A DNA stretch of 64,000 nt from assembly GCF_002798015.1 (NCBI RefSeq), contig NZ_PGTZ01000006.1:558001-622000 (forward strand). The letters run 5' to 3'. Source of the stretch: Luteimicrobium subarcticum (GTDB taxonomy: Bacteria; Actinomycetota; Actinomycetes; Actinomycetales; Cellulomonadaceae). Shown one piece after another: positions 55,395 to 64,000 of this stretch (position 1 is its first letter; each line of letters begins with the position of its first letter). A model generated the notes under the pieces. It was not told where the DNA came from. It made no database searches and saw only the letters and a program-made list of their open reading frames with translations. A program made the translations under genes and the position numbers.

Positions 55395-57130
55395 GCGCCA
55401 CGCTCCCCATCGCGGACCCGTCGACCGTCCGCCGCGAGACGGCGACGCTGCTCCGCGCCCACCGGACCGAGCTCGGCAAGGTCCTCGCCCTGCACACCGT
55501 CGCCGCTGTCGCCGGCCTCACCGGGCCCTGGCTGCTCGGCCGGCTCGTCGACATGGTCACCGACGGCACGACGACGAGCGCGGTCGACCGGCTCGTCGGC
55601 GTCCTCGTCGCCGCGGTCCTCGTCCAGGCCGTCGTCATCCGGTTCGCCCAGAAGGCGTCGATGATCCTCGGCGAGAAGGTCTTCGCGGAGCTCCGCGAGA
55701 GCTTCATGGACACCGTCACCCGGCTGCCGCTGTCGACCGTCGAGCGGGCCGGGACGGGCGACCTCGTCGCGCGCACCACGAACGACGTCAACAAGCTGCA
55801 GCACGCCGTCCGGTTCGGTGTCCCCCGCATCCTCGTGTGCGTGGTGACGATCCTGCTGACCTTCGCGGCCGCGCTGGTCGTCGCCCCGCTCGTCGCGCTC
55901 GGCCTGTTCGTCGGCATCCCGTTCGTCGTGCTCGCGACGCGCTGGTACCTGCGCCGCGCCACTCCCGGGTACCTGCGGGAGTCCGCCGCGTACGCGACGC
56001 TGAACGGCACGATCACCGAGGCCGTCGAAGGCGCCCGCACCACCGACGCGCTGCACCTCGGCGCCCCCCTGCGCCGCCGCGTCCGCCGCGACCTGCGCGA
56101 GGCGTTCGAGGCCGAACGGTTCACGCTCGGCCTGCGGCTCGTGCTCATCCCGACCGTCGACGCGGCGTTCTCCGCCGCGCCGGTGATCGCGATGCTGTGG
56201 GGCGGCTGGCTCGTCTCGCAGGGGCACGCGTCCGTCGGTGAGGTCACGACCGTCGTCGCCTTCGGGTTCCAGCTCGGCGGGCCCGTGTTCGACCTCATCT
56301 TCTGGCTCGACGAGCTCCAGGTGGCCGCCGTGTCGCTCGCGCGGGTCGTCGGTGTCGGTCAGGTCCCGCAGGACCGCGAGGCCGGGACGGCGGTGCCGTC
56401 CGACGAGCACGTGGTCGGGACCGGCGTGCGCTACGCGTACCGCGAGGGGCACGACGTCCTGCACGGCATCGACCTCGACCTGCGCGTCGGTGAGCGGCTC
56501 GCGATCGTGGGGCCGTCCGGCGCCGGCAAGTCGACGCTCGGGCGCATGCTCGCCGGCATCCACCCGCCCACCGGCGGCTCGGTGACGGTCGGTGGCGTGC
56601 CCCTCGTCGACCTGCCGCTCGAGGACCTGCGCGGGCACGTCGCACTCGTCACCCAGGAGCACCACGTGTTCGTGGGGACCCTCGCCGACAACCTCCGGCT
56701 CGCCGACACCGGCGCGTCGGACGAGCGGCTCGCCGAGGCCCTCGACGCGGTCGACGCCCGCGGCTGGGCGGAGGCGCTGCCCGACGGTCTCGCGACGAAG
56801 GTCGGGTCCGGCGGCCACGTCCTGACCGCTGCCCAGGCGCAGCAGGTCGCGCTCGCACGGCTCGTGCTGCTCGACCCGCACACGCTCGTGCTCGACGAGG
56901 CGACGTCGCTGCTCGACCCGCGCGCCGCCCGGCACCTCGAGAAGTCGCTCAACGGCGTCCTCGAGGGGCGGACCGTCGTCGCGATCGCGCACCGCCTGCA
57001 CACCGCGCACGACGCCGACCGTGTCGCCGTCGTCGACGGCGGCCGGATCACCGAGATCGGCCCGCACGACGAGCTCGTCGCGGCGGGCGGCGACTACGCC
57101 AAGCTGTGGCACTCCTGGCAGCACGAGTAG
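55391..57130 (+). CDS. ABC exporter subunit with intact Walker sites and degenerate signature
   Basis: 579 residues, same fold as its partner. Walker A GPSGAGKST, Walker B LVLDEATSLLD and switch AIAHRLHT are normal. The signature is LTAAQAQQVALARL instead of LSGGQ. In a heterodimer only one composite ATP site, this Walker A with the partner's LSGGQ, would work. Substrate not known; the heterodimeric layout fits a drug or peptide/lipid exporter. Confidence 0.9.
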   Translation: MSATLPIADPSTVRRETATLLRAHRTELGKVLALHTVAAVAGLTGPWLLGRLVDMVTDGTTTSAVDRLVGVLVAAVLVQAVVIRFAQKASMILGEKVFAELRESFMDTVTRLPLSTVERAGTGDLVARTTNDVNKLQHAVRFGVPRILVCVVTILLTFAAALVVAPLVALGLFVGIPFVVLATRWYLRRATPGYLRESAAYATLNGTITEAVEGARTTDALHLGAPLRRRVRRDLREAFEAERFTLGLRLVLIPTVDAAFSAAPVIAMLWGGWLVSQGHASVGEVTTVVAFGFQLGGPVFDLIFWLDELQVAAVSLARVVGVGQVPQDREAGTAVPSDEHVVGTGVRYAYREGHDVLHGIDLDLRVGERLAIVGPSGAGKSTLGRMLAGIHPPTGGSVTVGGVPLVDLPLEDLRGHVALVTQEHHVFVGTLADNLRLADTGASDERLAEALDAVDARGWAEALPDGLATKVGSGGHVLTAAQAQQVALARLVLLDPHTLVLDEATSLLDPRAARHLEKSLNGVLEGRTVVAIAHRLHTAHDADRVAVVDGGRITEIGPHDELVAAGGDYAKLWHSWQHE

Positions 57131-57221
57131 CCCTCCCGAGCTCCGAGCGGGCTAGACGCCCGGTCGGCGACGGGGACGACGGCAGGACGATCGCGAGAGG
57201 CGGGCGCGGGAGAATGGTCCC

Positions 57222-58352
57222 GTGACCCGTCTCGCGTTCCTCGTCTCCCCCTCCCACAACCGCGTCTACGCCGCCGACGCGCCACGGCTCGCCGCGGCCG
57301 AGCTGCGCGTCCTCGGCGACCGCGCCCTCGACGGTCGTGTCAGCGACGTCGCCGAGCAGACCGTCGCGGGGGTGCCGTACGTCGGGTTCACGCTCGACGG
57401 TGCGCTCAGCGACGCCGACACCCGCGCGATCGCGAACCTCTCGTCGCTCTACGCCCTGTTCGAGACGGTCCCCGGCGACACCGACGGCGACGCCGCGACC
57501 GCCACACGACTGCTGCGTCCCGTCCTCGCGCCCCGGCGCGACGTCCTGCCGTCCGACCTGCTCACGATCCAGAAGTACGCCGGCAAGACCAACGAGGACT
57601 TCACGCGCCTGCTCCTCAACACCACCGTCCTGGCGACCGACCGGCCCGACGCCCTCGGCGCCCCCGCGGACGTCCTCACGGGTGGCCCGCGCGGCGAACG
57701 CCGGCTGCGGGTCCTCGACCCGATGTGCGGTCGCGGCACGACGCTCAACCTGGCGCTCGCGTCAGGGTGGGACGCGATCGGCGTCGACCTCGACACGCAG
57801 GACGTCGAGGCGTACGCGACCTTCCTACGGACGTGGCTCAAGACCCACCGCTACAAGCACGCCGCGGACCTGTCGACGCAGCGCCGCGACGGCAAGAGCC
57901 TCGGGCGCCGGTTCCACGCGGCGTTCGGCCTGACCCGGGAGGAGTGGGCCGCCGGGCGCTCGCTCGAGGTCACTGTCCACGCGGCCGACACCCTCCGGAC
58001 GGCCGAGCTGGTCAAGCCGGGGAGCGTCGACGTCGTCGTGACGGACGCGCCGTACGGGGTCCAGCACGGCACGCGGTCGCGCGGCACGGGGACGGGCCGG
58101 GGTGGCCGGGACGTCCTCGACCGGAGCCCCCTCGCGCTGCTCGAGCAGGCCGTGCCCGTGTGGTCGCGGCTGCTGCGGCGGGGTGGTGCGGTCGGCATCT
58201 CGTGGAACACGCGCGTCGCGCCCCGGGACGCCCTGGTGAGCCTCTTGGCCGACGCCGGGCTCGAGCCCGCGGACGACGCCACGCACCGCGGGTTCGCGCA
58301 CCGGGTCGACCAGTCGATCCAGCGGGACCTCGTCGTCGCCCGCAAGCCCTGA
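57222..58352 (+). CDS. SAM-dependent methyltransferase, Trm11/THUMP-like
   Basis: 376 residues. Motif I VLDPMCGRGTTLNLAL binds SAM; motif IV VVTDAPYGVQHG is an NPPY-like catalytic loop (here DAPY), as in N2-guanine or related RNA/DNA methyltransferases. The N-terminal 150 residues (LAFLVSPSHNRVYAADAPRL) resemble the substrate-binding region of tRNA enzymes. GTG start at 57222, with no Shine-Dalgarno. Target (tRNA, rRNA or DNA) not determined by sequence. Confidence 0.78.
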   Translation: MTRLAFLVSPSHNRVYAADAPRLAAAELRVLGDRALDGRVSDVAEQTVAGVPYVGFTLDGALSDADTRAIANLSSLYALFETVPGDTDGDAATATRLLRPVLAPRRDVLPSDLLTIQKYAGKTNEDFTRLLLNTTVLATDRPDALGAPADVLTGGPRGERRLRVLDPMCGRGTTLNLALASGWDAIGVDLDTQDVEAYATFLRTWLKTHRYKHAADLSTQRRDGKSLGRRFHAAFGLTREEWAAGRSLEVTVHAADTLRTAELVKPGSVDVVVTDAPYGVQHGTRSRGTGTGRGGRDVLDRSPLALLEQAVPVWSRLLRRGGAVGISWNTRVAPRDALVSLLADAGLEPADDATHRGFAHRVDQSIQRDLVVARKP

Positions 58353-58357
58353 CGCCG

Positions 58358-58385
58358 CTGCCGACCCCGTCGTCGGGGTCGGCAG
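58358..58385. terminator. Bidirectional terminator, 12-bp stem
   Basis: 58358-58369 pairs with 58374-58385 around TCGT, between convergent methyltransferase and MFS genes. Confidence 0.65.
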
Positions 58386-58393
58386 GCGGGCGG

Positions 58394-59869
58394 TCACGCC
58401 TCGGCGTCGGCGTGCTCCTCGGTCGAGCGGGAGTCGCTGAGCGTCCAGGCCCCGAAGGCCGCGACCACACCGACGACGACGGCCAGCAGTGCGTACGTGA
58501 TCCGCTCGCCGTGGAGGAACGACTCCACGAGCTCGTCGGACCAGGTGCCGGCCGGGAGGGTGCTCGCCACGAGGGTCGCGATGAGCGTCCCGACGACCGC
58601 GGTGCCGACGCTCGTGCCGACCTCCTGGGCGGTGTCGTTCAGGGCGGTGCCCATCGTGGTGCGGTTCGCGGGCATCTCGTCGACGAGCGCGACGGCACCG
58701 ACCGTCATGACGGTGCGCAGGCCGACGGTCATGACGACCATCGCGGCCGCGATGGCGAGGTAGCCGTGCTCGACGCCCCAGGCCATCCCGCCCACGCCGA
58801 CGGCCAGGAAGCCCGCCCCGACGAGGCACGCGACGCGGTGCCCGAACCGGCTCACGAGCCACTCGGAGAACGGGGTGGCGCCGAGCATCGTGACGATCAT
58901 GGGCAGGTTCGCCAGGCCGGCCTTCACCGGGCTCCAGCCCCACGCGTACTGGAAGTGCAGGACCAGGCCGAACATGATGCCGGCCATCGCCACGGCCGTC
59001 CCGATCTGGGCGATCGAGGCGCCGCGCACGGTCCCGTTCTTGAACAGGTCCAGGTCGAGCATCGGCGCCGCGCTGCGGCGCTCGTGCCGGACGAACAGCA
59101 GCGCCGCGAGCACGGCCCCGACGACCGAGGCGAGGGTGGGCAGCGAGAGCCAGCCGTGGTCGACGCCGCTGGTCAGGGAGTAGCAGGCGAGGCCGATGGT
59201 GACGATGCTGAGGCCGGCGCCGGGGAGGTCGAGGGCGTCGTCCGTGAGGCCGTCCTTCGTGTCGGCGGCGACACCGAGGCGCACGCCGATCCACGCGATC
59301 AGGGCGATCGGCGCGTTGATGAGGAGCAGCCACTGCCAGCTGACGTGCGCGAGCGCGGTGCCGCCGAGCAGCGGGCCGAGGATGAAGCCGGACATGCCGA
59401 CGACCATCATCACGGTGATGGCGCGCATGCGGAGCGCCTTGTCGTCGAACAGGCGGAAGACGAGCGAGTTGGTCACGGGCGCCATGCAGGCGGCGGCGAG
59501 GCCGAGCGCGGCGCGCAGGACGATGAGCTCGCCGCTCGTGGAGACGAGCAGCGCACCGAGGCTGATGGTGCCGAACGCGGCCAGCCCGACGAGCAGGACG
59601 CGACGGCGGCCGAACCGGTCGGCGACCGAGCCGGCGGTCAGCAGGAGGCCGCCGAAGGTCAGGGAGTAGGCACCGCTGACCCACTGGAGGGCCGTGGTGC
59701 TGCTGCCGAGGTCGCGGCCGATGGTGGGCAGCGCGACGGACATGAGGGTGTTGTCGACCATCTCGACGAAGAAGGCGAGGCACAGGGCAGCCATCGGGAT
59801 CCACGCCGCGCGCAGCGACGAGTAGGTCCGCGTGGTCGCAGGCTGCGGCGACAGGGTTGATGTGGTCAT
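58394..59869 (-). CDS. MFS multidrug exporter (DHA2, EmrB/QacA-like)
   Basis: 491 residues with about 14 membrane helices. GSVADRFGRRRVLLVG is the loop 2-3 signature, and the membrane motif ALPTIGRDLGSSTTALQWVSGAYSL is typical of the DHA2 group. It should expel drugs or cations by proton antiport. ATG at 59869 chosen; a GTG three codons upstream is possible. No adjacent TetR-type regulator is visible. Confidence 0.9.
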   Translation of the reverse strand: MTTSTLSPQPATTRTYSSLRAAWIPMAALCLAFFVEMVDNTLMSVALPTIGRDLGSSTTALQWVSGAYSLTFGGLLLTAGSVADRFGRRRVLLVGLAAFGTISLGALLVSTSGELIVLRAALGLAAACMAPVTNSLVFRLFDDKALRMRAITVMMVVGMSGFILGPLLGGTALAHVSWQWLLLINAPIALIAWIGVRLGVAADTKDGLTDDALDLPGAGLSIVTIGLACYSLTSGVDHGWLSLPTLASVVGAVLAALLFVRHERRSAAPMLDLDLFKNGTVRGASIAQIGTAVAMAGIMFGLVLHFQYAWGWSPVKAGLANLPMIVTMLGATPFSEWLVSRFGHRVACLVGAGFLAVGVGGMAWGVEHGYLAIAAAMVVMTVGLRTVMTVGAVALVDEMPANRTTMGTALNDTAQEVGTSVGTAVVGTLIATLVASTLPAGTWSDELVESFLHGERITYALLAVVVGVVAAFGAWTLSDSRSTEEHADAEA

Positions 59870-59958
59870 GACGTCCACTCTGCTCGGGCGCGCTGTCGCC
59901 CCGCTGACACGTCGCTGGCCCCGCTGTCAGGTCGCTGACGGCGGGTCGTCGGGGGCGA

Positions 59959-60930
59959 TCACGGACGGCGAGCGGGGAGCCCGGCGATCCCTTCGTCCGC
60001 GGCCGTCCGCCGTCCGGGCTCTGCGGGCTCGCCGGTCGCCCCGCCGGTCAGCCCGACCGCGGCGCGCTCGCTGTCGCGGTGGTCGCGCACGATCCGCCAC
60101 CATACGAACACGGCGAAGCACGCGAACAGCCACCACTGGAACGCGTAGGACAGGCTCTGGAAGTTGACGCCGCCCGCGCCCTCGGCCACCGGCCGCGGCA
60201 GGGCCACGAGGACGCCCACGGGCGCGTCGGCCGCGTCGGTGACGGTGGGGGCGCCGGTCCCACCGCCGTCCGCGGCCGGCCGCACGACGAGGTACCCGGC
60301 GTAGATGGGTCCGCCCCAGCGGTTCGCGAGCGCCCCGGACGACACGGACCGTGTCTGCCCGGCGGGCAGCCCGTCGTCGGCCGTCGTCGCCTCGGACGCC
60401 TGGAGGTAGCCCGTGAGGTGGACGGTCCCTGCCGGCGGCACGGGCGGGGTGGGTGTGTCGGTTCCCGCGACCCACCCGCGGACGACGGGCAGCACGGGGG
60501 CCCCCGAGAGGTCGGCCCAGGACGCACCGCCGGTCCCGTCGTCGGTGACCCGCAGGGGGGTGACGACGAGGTACCCGGTGCGGCCGTCGAGGGCGCGCCC
60601 GGGGACGAGCACCTGCCCGTCGGGCTCGTAGGCGCCGCTGACCTCGACGAGCTCGCCGACCATCGCGTTGGTGAACGTGGACTGCGGCGGGAGGACCGTG
60701 CCGAGGCCCTGGGGACCGGCGGCCTCCTCGTCGGCGAGCCGCTGGTCGAGGGTGTGCTGCTGCGCGGTGTGCCCGCGCTCGTAGGCGCGGTCGAGCTGCC
60801 ACTTGCCGAGCGCGCCGAACACGGCGGCGAGGGCGAGGAGGGCGACGAGCAGGCCGATCATGGCGGGTCGGCGAGCGACCTCGCCCCACGTCGGGCGCGC
60901 GGGCGTCGCGCGCGGTCCTGCGGAGGTCAC
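59959..60930 (-). CDS. SURF1-family cytochrome oxidase assembly protein
   Basis: 323 residues with two helices: N-terminal IGLLVALLALAAVFGALGKWQL and C-terminal WWLFACFAVFVWWRIV, enclosing an external domain with a RWGGPIYAGYLV motif. SURF1 proteins help assemble heme into cytochrome aa3 oxidase. GTG start with TACGGT 6 nt upstream (60937-60942), a leaderless mRNA. The tail after the second helix is Ala/Glu/Gly-rich. Confidence 0.88.
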   Translation of the reverse strand: MTSAGPRATPARPTWGEVARRPAMIGLLVALLALAAVFGALGKWQLDRAYERGHTAQQHTLDQRLADEEAAGPQGLGTVLPPQSTFTNAMVGELVEVSGAYEPDGQVLVPGRALDGRTGYLVVTPLRVTDDGTGGASWADLSGAPVLPVVRGWVAGTDTPTPPVPPAGTVHLTGYLQASEATTADDGLPAGQTRSVSSGALANRWGGPIYAGYLVVRPAADGGGTGAPTVTDAADAPVGVLVALPRPVAEGAGGVNFQSLSYAFQWWLFACFAVFVWWRIVRDHRDSERAAVGLTGGATGEPAEPGRRTAADEGIAGLPARRP

Positions 60931-60990
60931 CGTCCCACCGTAGCGGCGCAGGCCGCGCCCTCCGGACCATGACGGCCCGCTCCGGCCCGA

Positions 60991-61028
60991 GCGTGACGTA
61001 CCTCGCAGAGGCGTGACGTACCTCGCAG
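60991..61028 (+). promoter_or_regulatory. Two 18-bp direct repeats upstream of phosphoketolase
   Basis: GCGTGACGTACCTCGCAG occurs twice, at 60991-61008 and 61011-61028, two bases apart (20-bp period, about two turns). It lies about 100 bases before the xfp ATG, so it looks like a tandem operator. Confidence 0.55.
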
Positions 61029-61126
61029 TGGTCCGCCCGCGACCCCCGCGCGCCCGCCGCGCGCCGCGGAGCCCCCTGCGATGGAATGAGGACGTCAACC
61101 CGAGCACCTCAAGGAGCGTGTGGAAG

Positions 61127-63595
61127 ATGTCCCCCTGGAAGTCCGTGCCCGACGCCTCGCTCGACGCCGAGACCGCAGAGCGCATCCACCGGTGGTGGCG
61201 TGCGGCGAACTACATGTCCGTCGGCCAGATCTACCTGCTGGACAACCCGCTGCTGCGGCGGCCGCTCTCGCGGGACGACGTGAAGCCGCGCCTGCTGGGC
61301 CACTGGGGGACGACGCCCGGCCTGAACTTCCTGTACGCGCACCTGAACCGCGCGATCGCGGAGCGCGAGCAGTCGACGATCTACGTCGCCGGGCCGGGTC
61401 ACGGCGGCCCGGGCCTGGTGGCGAGCACATACCTGGACGGCACGTACTCGGACTACTACTCGGACATCACCGAGGACGAGGACGGCCTGCGGCGCCTGTT
61501 CCGCCAGTTCTCGTTCCCGGGCGGCATCCCGTCGCACGTGGCGCCGGAGACGCCGGGCTCGATCCACGAGGGCGGCGAGCTCGGGTACGCGCTCTCGCAC
61601 GCGTACGGTGCGGCGTTCGACAACCCGGACCTGCTGGTCGCTGCGGTGGTCGGCGACGGCGAGGCGGAGACGGGTCCGCTGGCGACGAGCTGGCACTCGA
61701 ACAAGCTGCTCAACGCGTCGCACGACGGGGTGGTCCTGCCGATCCTGCACCTCAACGGGTACAAGATCGCGAACCCGACGATCCTCGACCGCATCGGTCG
61801 CGAGGAGCTCGAGTCGCTGATGGTGGGCTACGGCCACAAGCCGTACTGGTTCGAGGTCGCCGACGACCCGGAGGGCGAGTCGTTCGACAGCATCCACCAC
61901 CGCTTCGCCGCGCTGCTCGACGAGGTGCTCAACGAGATCGCGGCGATCAAGGCGCGCGCGGCAGAAGAGGGGCCGGACATGCCGCGTCCGGCGTGGCCGA
62001 TGATCGTGTTCCGCACGCCGAAGGGCTGGACGGGTCCGGAGTACATCGACGGCAAGAAGACGGTCGGGTCGTGGCGGGCGCACCAGGTGCCGCTCGCGAG
62101 CGCCCGGGACACGCCCGAGCACCTGAAGGTGCTCGAGGACTGGCTGAAGTCGTACCGGGCCGAGGAGCTGTTCGACGACCGGGGCCGGGTACTGGACGAC
62201 GTCCGCGCGCTGGCCCCGGCGGGCGACCTGCGCATGAGCGCGAACCCGCACGCCAACGGCGGGCTGCTGCTGCGCGACCTGCGGATGCCCGACTTCCGTG
62301 ACTTCGCGGTGGACGTGCCGCAGCCGGGCAGCGGTGCGGTCGAGGCGCCGCGTGTCCTCGGGACGTTCCTCACGGAGATCATCCGGCGCAACCCGGACAA
62401 CTTCCGGATCTTCGGGCCGGACGAGACGGCGTCCAACCGCCTGCAGGCGACCTTCGAGGTCACGGGCAAGCAGTGGAACGCGGAGTACTTCTCCCCCGCG
62501 GTGGACGAGCACCTGGTGCGCGTCGGTCGCGTGATGGAGCAGCTCTCGGAGCACCAGTGCCAGGGCTGGCTCGAGGGGTACCTGCTCACGGGGCGCCACG
62601 GCCTGTTCACGAGCTACGAAGCCTTCATCCACATCATCGACTCGATGTTCAACCAGCACGCGAAGTGGCTCAAGGTCACGAACCACATCCCGTGGCGGCG
62701 GCCGGTCGCGAGCCTCAACTACCTGCTGTCGAGCCACGTGTGGCGCCAGGACCACAACGGGTTCAGCCACCAGGACCCGGGGTTCATCGACCACGTCGTG
62801 AACAAGAAGGCCGAGGTCGTCCGCGTCTACCTGCCGCCGGACGCCAACACGCTGCTGTCGACGTACGACCACTGCCTGCGCAGCCGGCAGTACGTCAACG
62901 TGGTGGTCTCGGGCAAGCAGCCCGCGCCGCAGTTCCTCACGATGGACCAGGCGGTGGCGCACTGCACGCGCGGCCTGGGCATCTGGGACTGGGCGGGCAC
63001 GGAGACGGAGGGTGAGGAGCCGGACGTGGTCCTCGGGTGCGCGGGCGACGTCCCCACGCTCGAGATCCTCGCGGCGGCGGACATCCTGCGCCGGCGCGTC
63101 CCGGGCCTCAAGGTGCGCGTCGTCAACGTCGTGGACCTCATGCGCCTGCAGGACGAGAAGGAGCACCCGCACGGCCTGTCGGACAAGGACTTCGACACGC
63201 TGTTCACCCGCGACAAGCCGGTGATCTTCGCGTACCACGGGTACCCGTGGCTCATCCACCGCCTCACGTACCGCCGCACGGGGCACGCGAACATCCACGT
63301 GCGCGGGTACAAGGAGGAGGGCACCACGACGACGCCGTTCGACATGGCGATGCTGAACGACATCGACCGGTTCTCACTGGTCATCGACGTGGTCGACCGC
63401 GTCCCTGGTGTGTCGCAGCGCTACGCGGGCCTGCGCCAGGAGATGCAGGACAAGCGGCTCGAGGCGCGCCAGTTCACGCGCGAGCACGGCGACGACCTGC
63501 CGGAGGTGCGCGACTGGGTGTGGCCGGACGCGCAGGACCTCGCGGACAGCGACCAGGTCGAGGCGACGATCGGCACGGGCGGCGACAACGAGTGA
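61127..63595 (+). CDS. xfp: Phosphoketolase
   Basis: 822 residues. TPP-dependent cleavage of xylulose-5-P or fructose-6-P to acetyl-phosphate plus an aldose phosphate. TPP-binding [18 protein letters not shown] near residue 180, and the family segments [26 protein letters not shown]-like and [24 protein letters not shown] chose the ATG at 61127 with AAGGAG 10 nt upstream; an earlier GTG at 61118 is too close to it. Linked to pta 43 bases downstream. Confidence 0.95.
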   Translation: MSPWKSVPDASLDAETAERIHRWWRAANYMSVGQIYLLDNPLLRRPLSRDDVKPRLLGHWGTTPGLNFLYAHLNRAIAEREQSTIYVAGPGHGGPGLVASTYLDGTYSDYYSDITEDEDGLRRLFRQFSFPGGIPSHVAPETPGSIHEGGELGYALSHAYGAAFDNPDLLVAAVVGDGEAETGPLATSWHSNKLLNASHDGVVLPILHLNGYKIANPTILDRIGREELESLMVGYGHKPYWFEVADDPEGESFDSIHHRFAALLDEVLNEIAAIKARAAEEGPDMPRPAWPMIVFRTPKGWTGPEYIDGKKTVGSWRAHQVPLASARDTPEHLKVLEDWLKSYRAEELFDDRGRVLDDVRALAPAGDLRMSANPHANGGLLLRDLRMPDFRDFAVDVPQPGSGAVEAPRVLGTFLTEIIRRNPDNFRIFGPDETASNRLQATFEVTGKQWNAEYFSPAVDEHLVRVGRVMEQLSEHQCQGWLEGYLLTGRHGLFTSYEAFIHIIDSMFNQHAKWLKVTNHIPWRRPVASLNYLLSSHVWRQDHNGFSHQDPGFIDHVVNKKAEVVRVYLPPDANTLLSTYDHCLRSRQYVNVVVSGKQPAPQFLTMDQAVAHCTRGLGIWDWAGTETEGEEPDVVLGCAGDVPTLEILAAADILRRRVPGLKVRVVNVVDLMRLQDEKEHPHGLSDKDFDTLFTRDKPVIFAYHGYPWLIHRLTYRRTGHANIHVRGYKEEGTTTTPFDMAMLNDIDRFSLVIDVVDRVPGVSQRYAGLRQEMQDKRLEARQFTREHGDDLPEVRDWVWPDAQDLADSDQVEATIGTGGDNE

Positions 63596-63638
63596 ACGCA
63601 CGTCCCCGGGTGACGGGTCGGGCTCACGGGGTCTCCCG

Positions 63639-64000
63639 ATGAGCCCGACCGCGGCCCGCAGCGTCTTCGTCGCGTCGGCCGAGGGCGACACGGGCAAGTC
63701 GACGGTCGCGCTGGGCGTGCTGTCGGTCCTGTCGGTCCGCACGCAGCGGGTCGGGGTGTTCCGACCGATCGCGCGCTCCGCGGACGCCGACCCGGCGACG
63801 GGCCGGGGCGACTACGTGCTGGACGTGCTGCTGTCCCGCACGACCGCGGGGCTGGAGTACGAGCAGTGCCTCGGCGTCACGTACGACGAGGTGCACCGCG
63901 ACCCCGAGGCGGCGCTGGCTCGCATCGTCCAGCGGTACCACGAGGTCGCGGCGCAGTGCGACGCCGTGGTCGTGCTGGGCAGCGACTACACGGACGTCGC
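63639..64000 (+). CDS. pta: Phosphate acetyltransferase, N-terminal part (cut by right edge)
   Basis: The first 120 residues are in the window. P-loop VFVASAEGDTGKSTVALGVL belongs to the N-terminal regulatory NTPase-like domain of long Pta proteins. The rest, with the PTA_PTB catalytic domain, is outside. Converts acetyl-phosphate from Xfp to acetyl-CoA. Co-transcription with xfp is likely. An acetate kinase gene might follow. Confidence 0.85.
   Translation, partial: MSPTAARSVFVASAEGDTGKSTVALGVLSVLSVRTQRVGVFRPIARSADADPATGRGDYVLDVLLSRTTAGLEYEQCLGVTYDEVHRDPEAALARIVQRYHEVAAQCDAVVVLGSDYTDV

Overview
The window is very GC-rich (well over 70% by eye), densely coded DNA with strong G/C third-position bias. 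Gene content (DUF3017, DUF3817, DUF6350, PspC envelope-stress genes, MoeZ-like ThiF-rhodanese, phosphoketolase-pta, a polycysteine leader ahead of sulfur genes) points to an actinobacterium of the Micrococcales. A Cellulomonas-like organism is my best guess, but no rRNA or other taxonomic marker is present. No tRNA, rRNA or CRISPR array was seen.

Layout. 0-5.2 kb: the start of an HTH regulator reading off the left edge, a divergent DrrAB-type drug-efflux ABC pair, isocitrate dehydrogenase (icd) and an aquaporin-like channel with a long acidic tail. 5.2-13.6 kb: a DUF3017 protein, a ferredoxin-reductase-type flavoprotein, a NYN/LOTUS RNA-binding protein, a HAD phosphatase, and purH and purN, with a ZTP riboswitch ahead of purH and a DUF6350 membrane protein after purN. 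13.7-19.1 kb: sucCD, a small HTH/Clp-N module with paired operators, and an O-acyltransferase. 19.2-23.2 kb: pcrA, a tandem ribbon-helix-helix protein and two small membrane proteins. 23.3-32.9 kb: a complete assimilatory sulfate-reduction operon (sir-cysH-cysD-cysN, an SsuABC-type importer, cysG) preceded by a short leader peptide ending in three cysteines. 32.9-38.0 kb: an AT-richer accessory island with an IS30 element, unrecognised small genes and a 5'-truncated RHS protein whose C-terminal tip abuts a putative membrane immunity gene. 38.0-46.1 kb: an epimerase, a sirohydrochlorin chelatase, a STAS protein, and a PspC-kinase/response-regulator/PspC envelope-stress cluster. 46.1-52.4 kb: guaA and thiamine genes thiE and thiO-thiS-thiG under a TPP riboswitch, plus a ThiF-rhodanese. 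52.5-64 kb: a GlsB-like protein, DUF3817, a heterodimeric ABC exporter with asymmetric ATP sites, an RNA/DNA methyltransferase, an MFS exporter, SURF1, and phosphoketolase followed by pta (cut by the right edge).

How it works together. The sulfur block should turn sulfate into sulfide: CysDN makes APS, CysH reduces it to sulfite, Sir reduces that to sulfide, and CysG plus the separate CbiX-type chelatase supply siroheme. The leader peptide probably senses cysteine. thiO/S/G and the ThiF-rhodanese build the thiazole of thiamine, and ThiE joins the two halves. Xfp and Pta form a phosphoketolase route to acetyl-phosphate and acetyl-CoA. Regulation seems to rely heavily on leaderless mRNAs: at least ten genes have a TANNNT box 6-8 nt before an ATG or GTG start.
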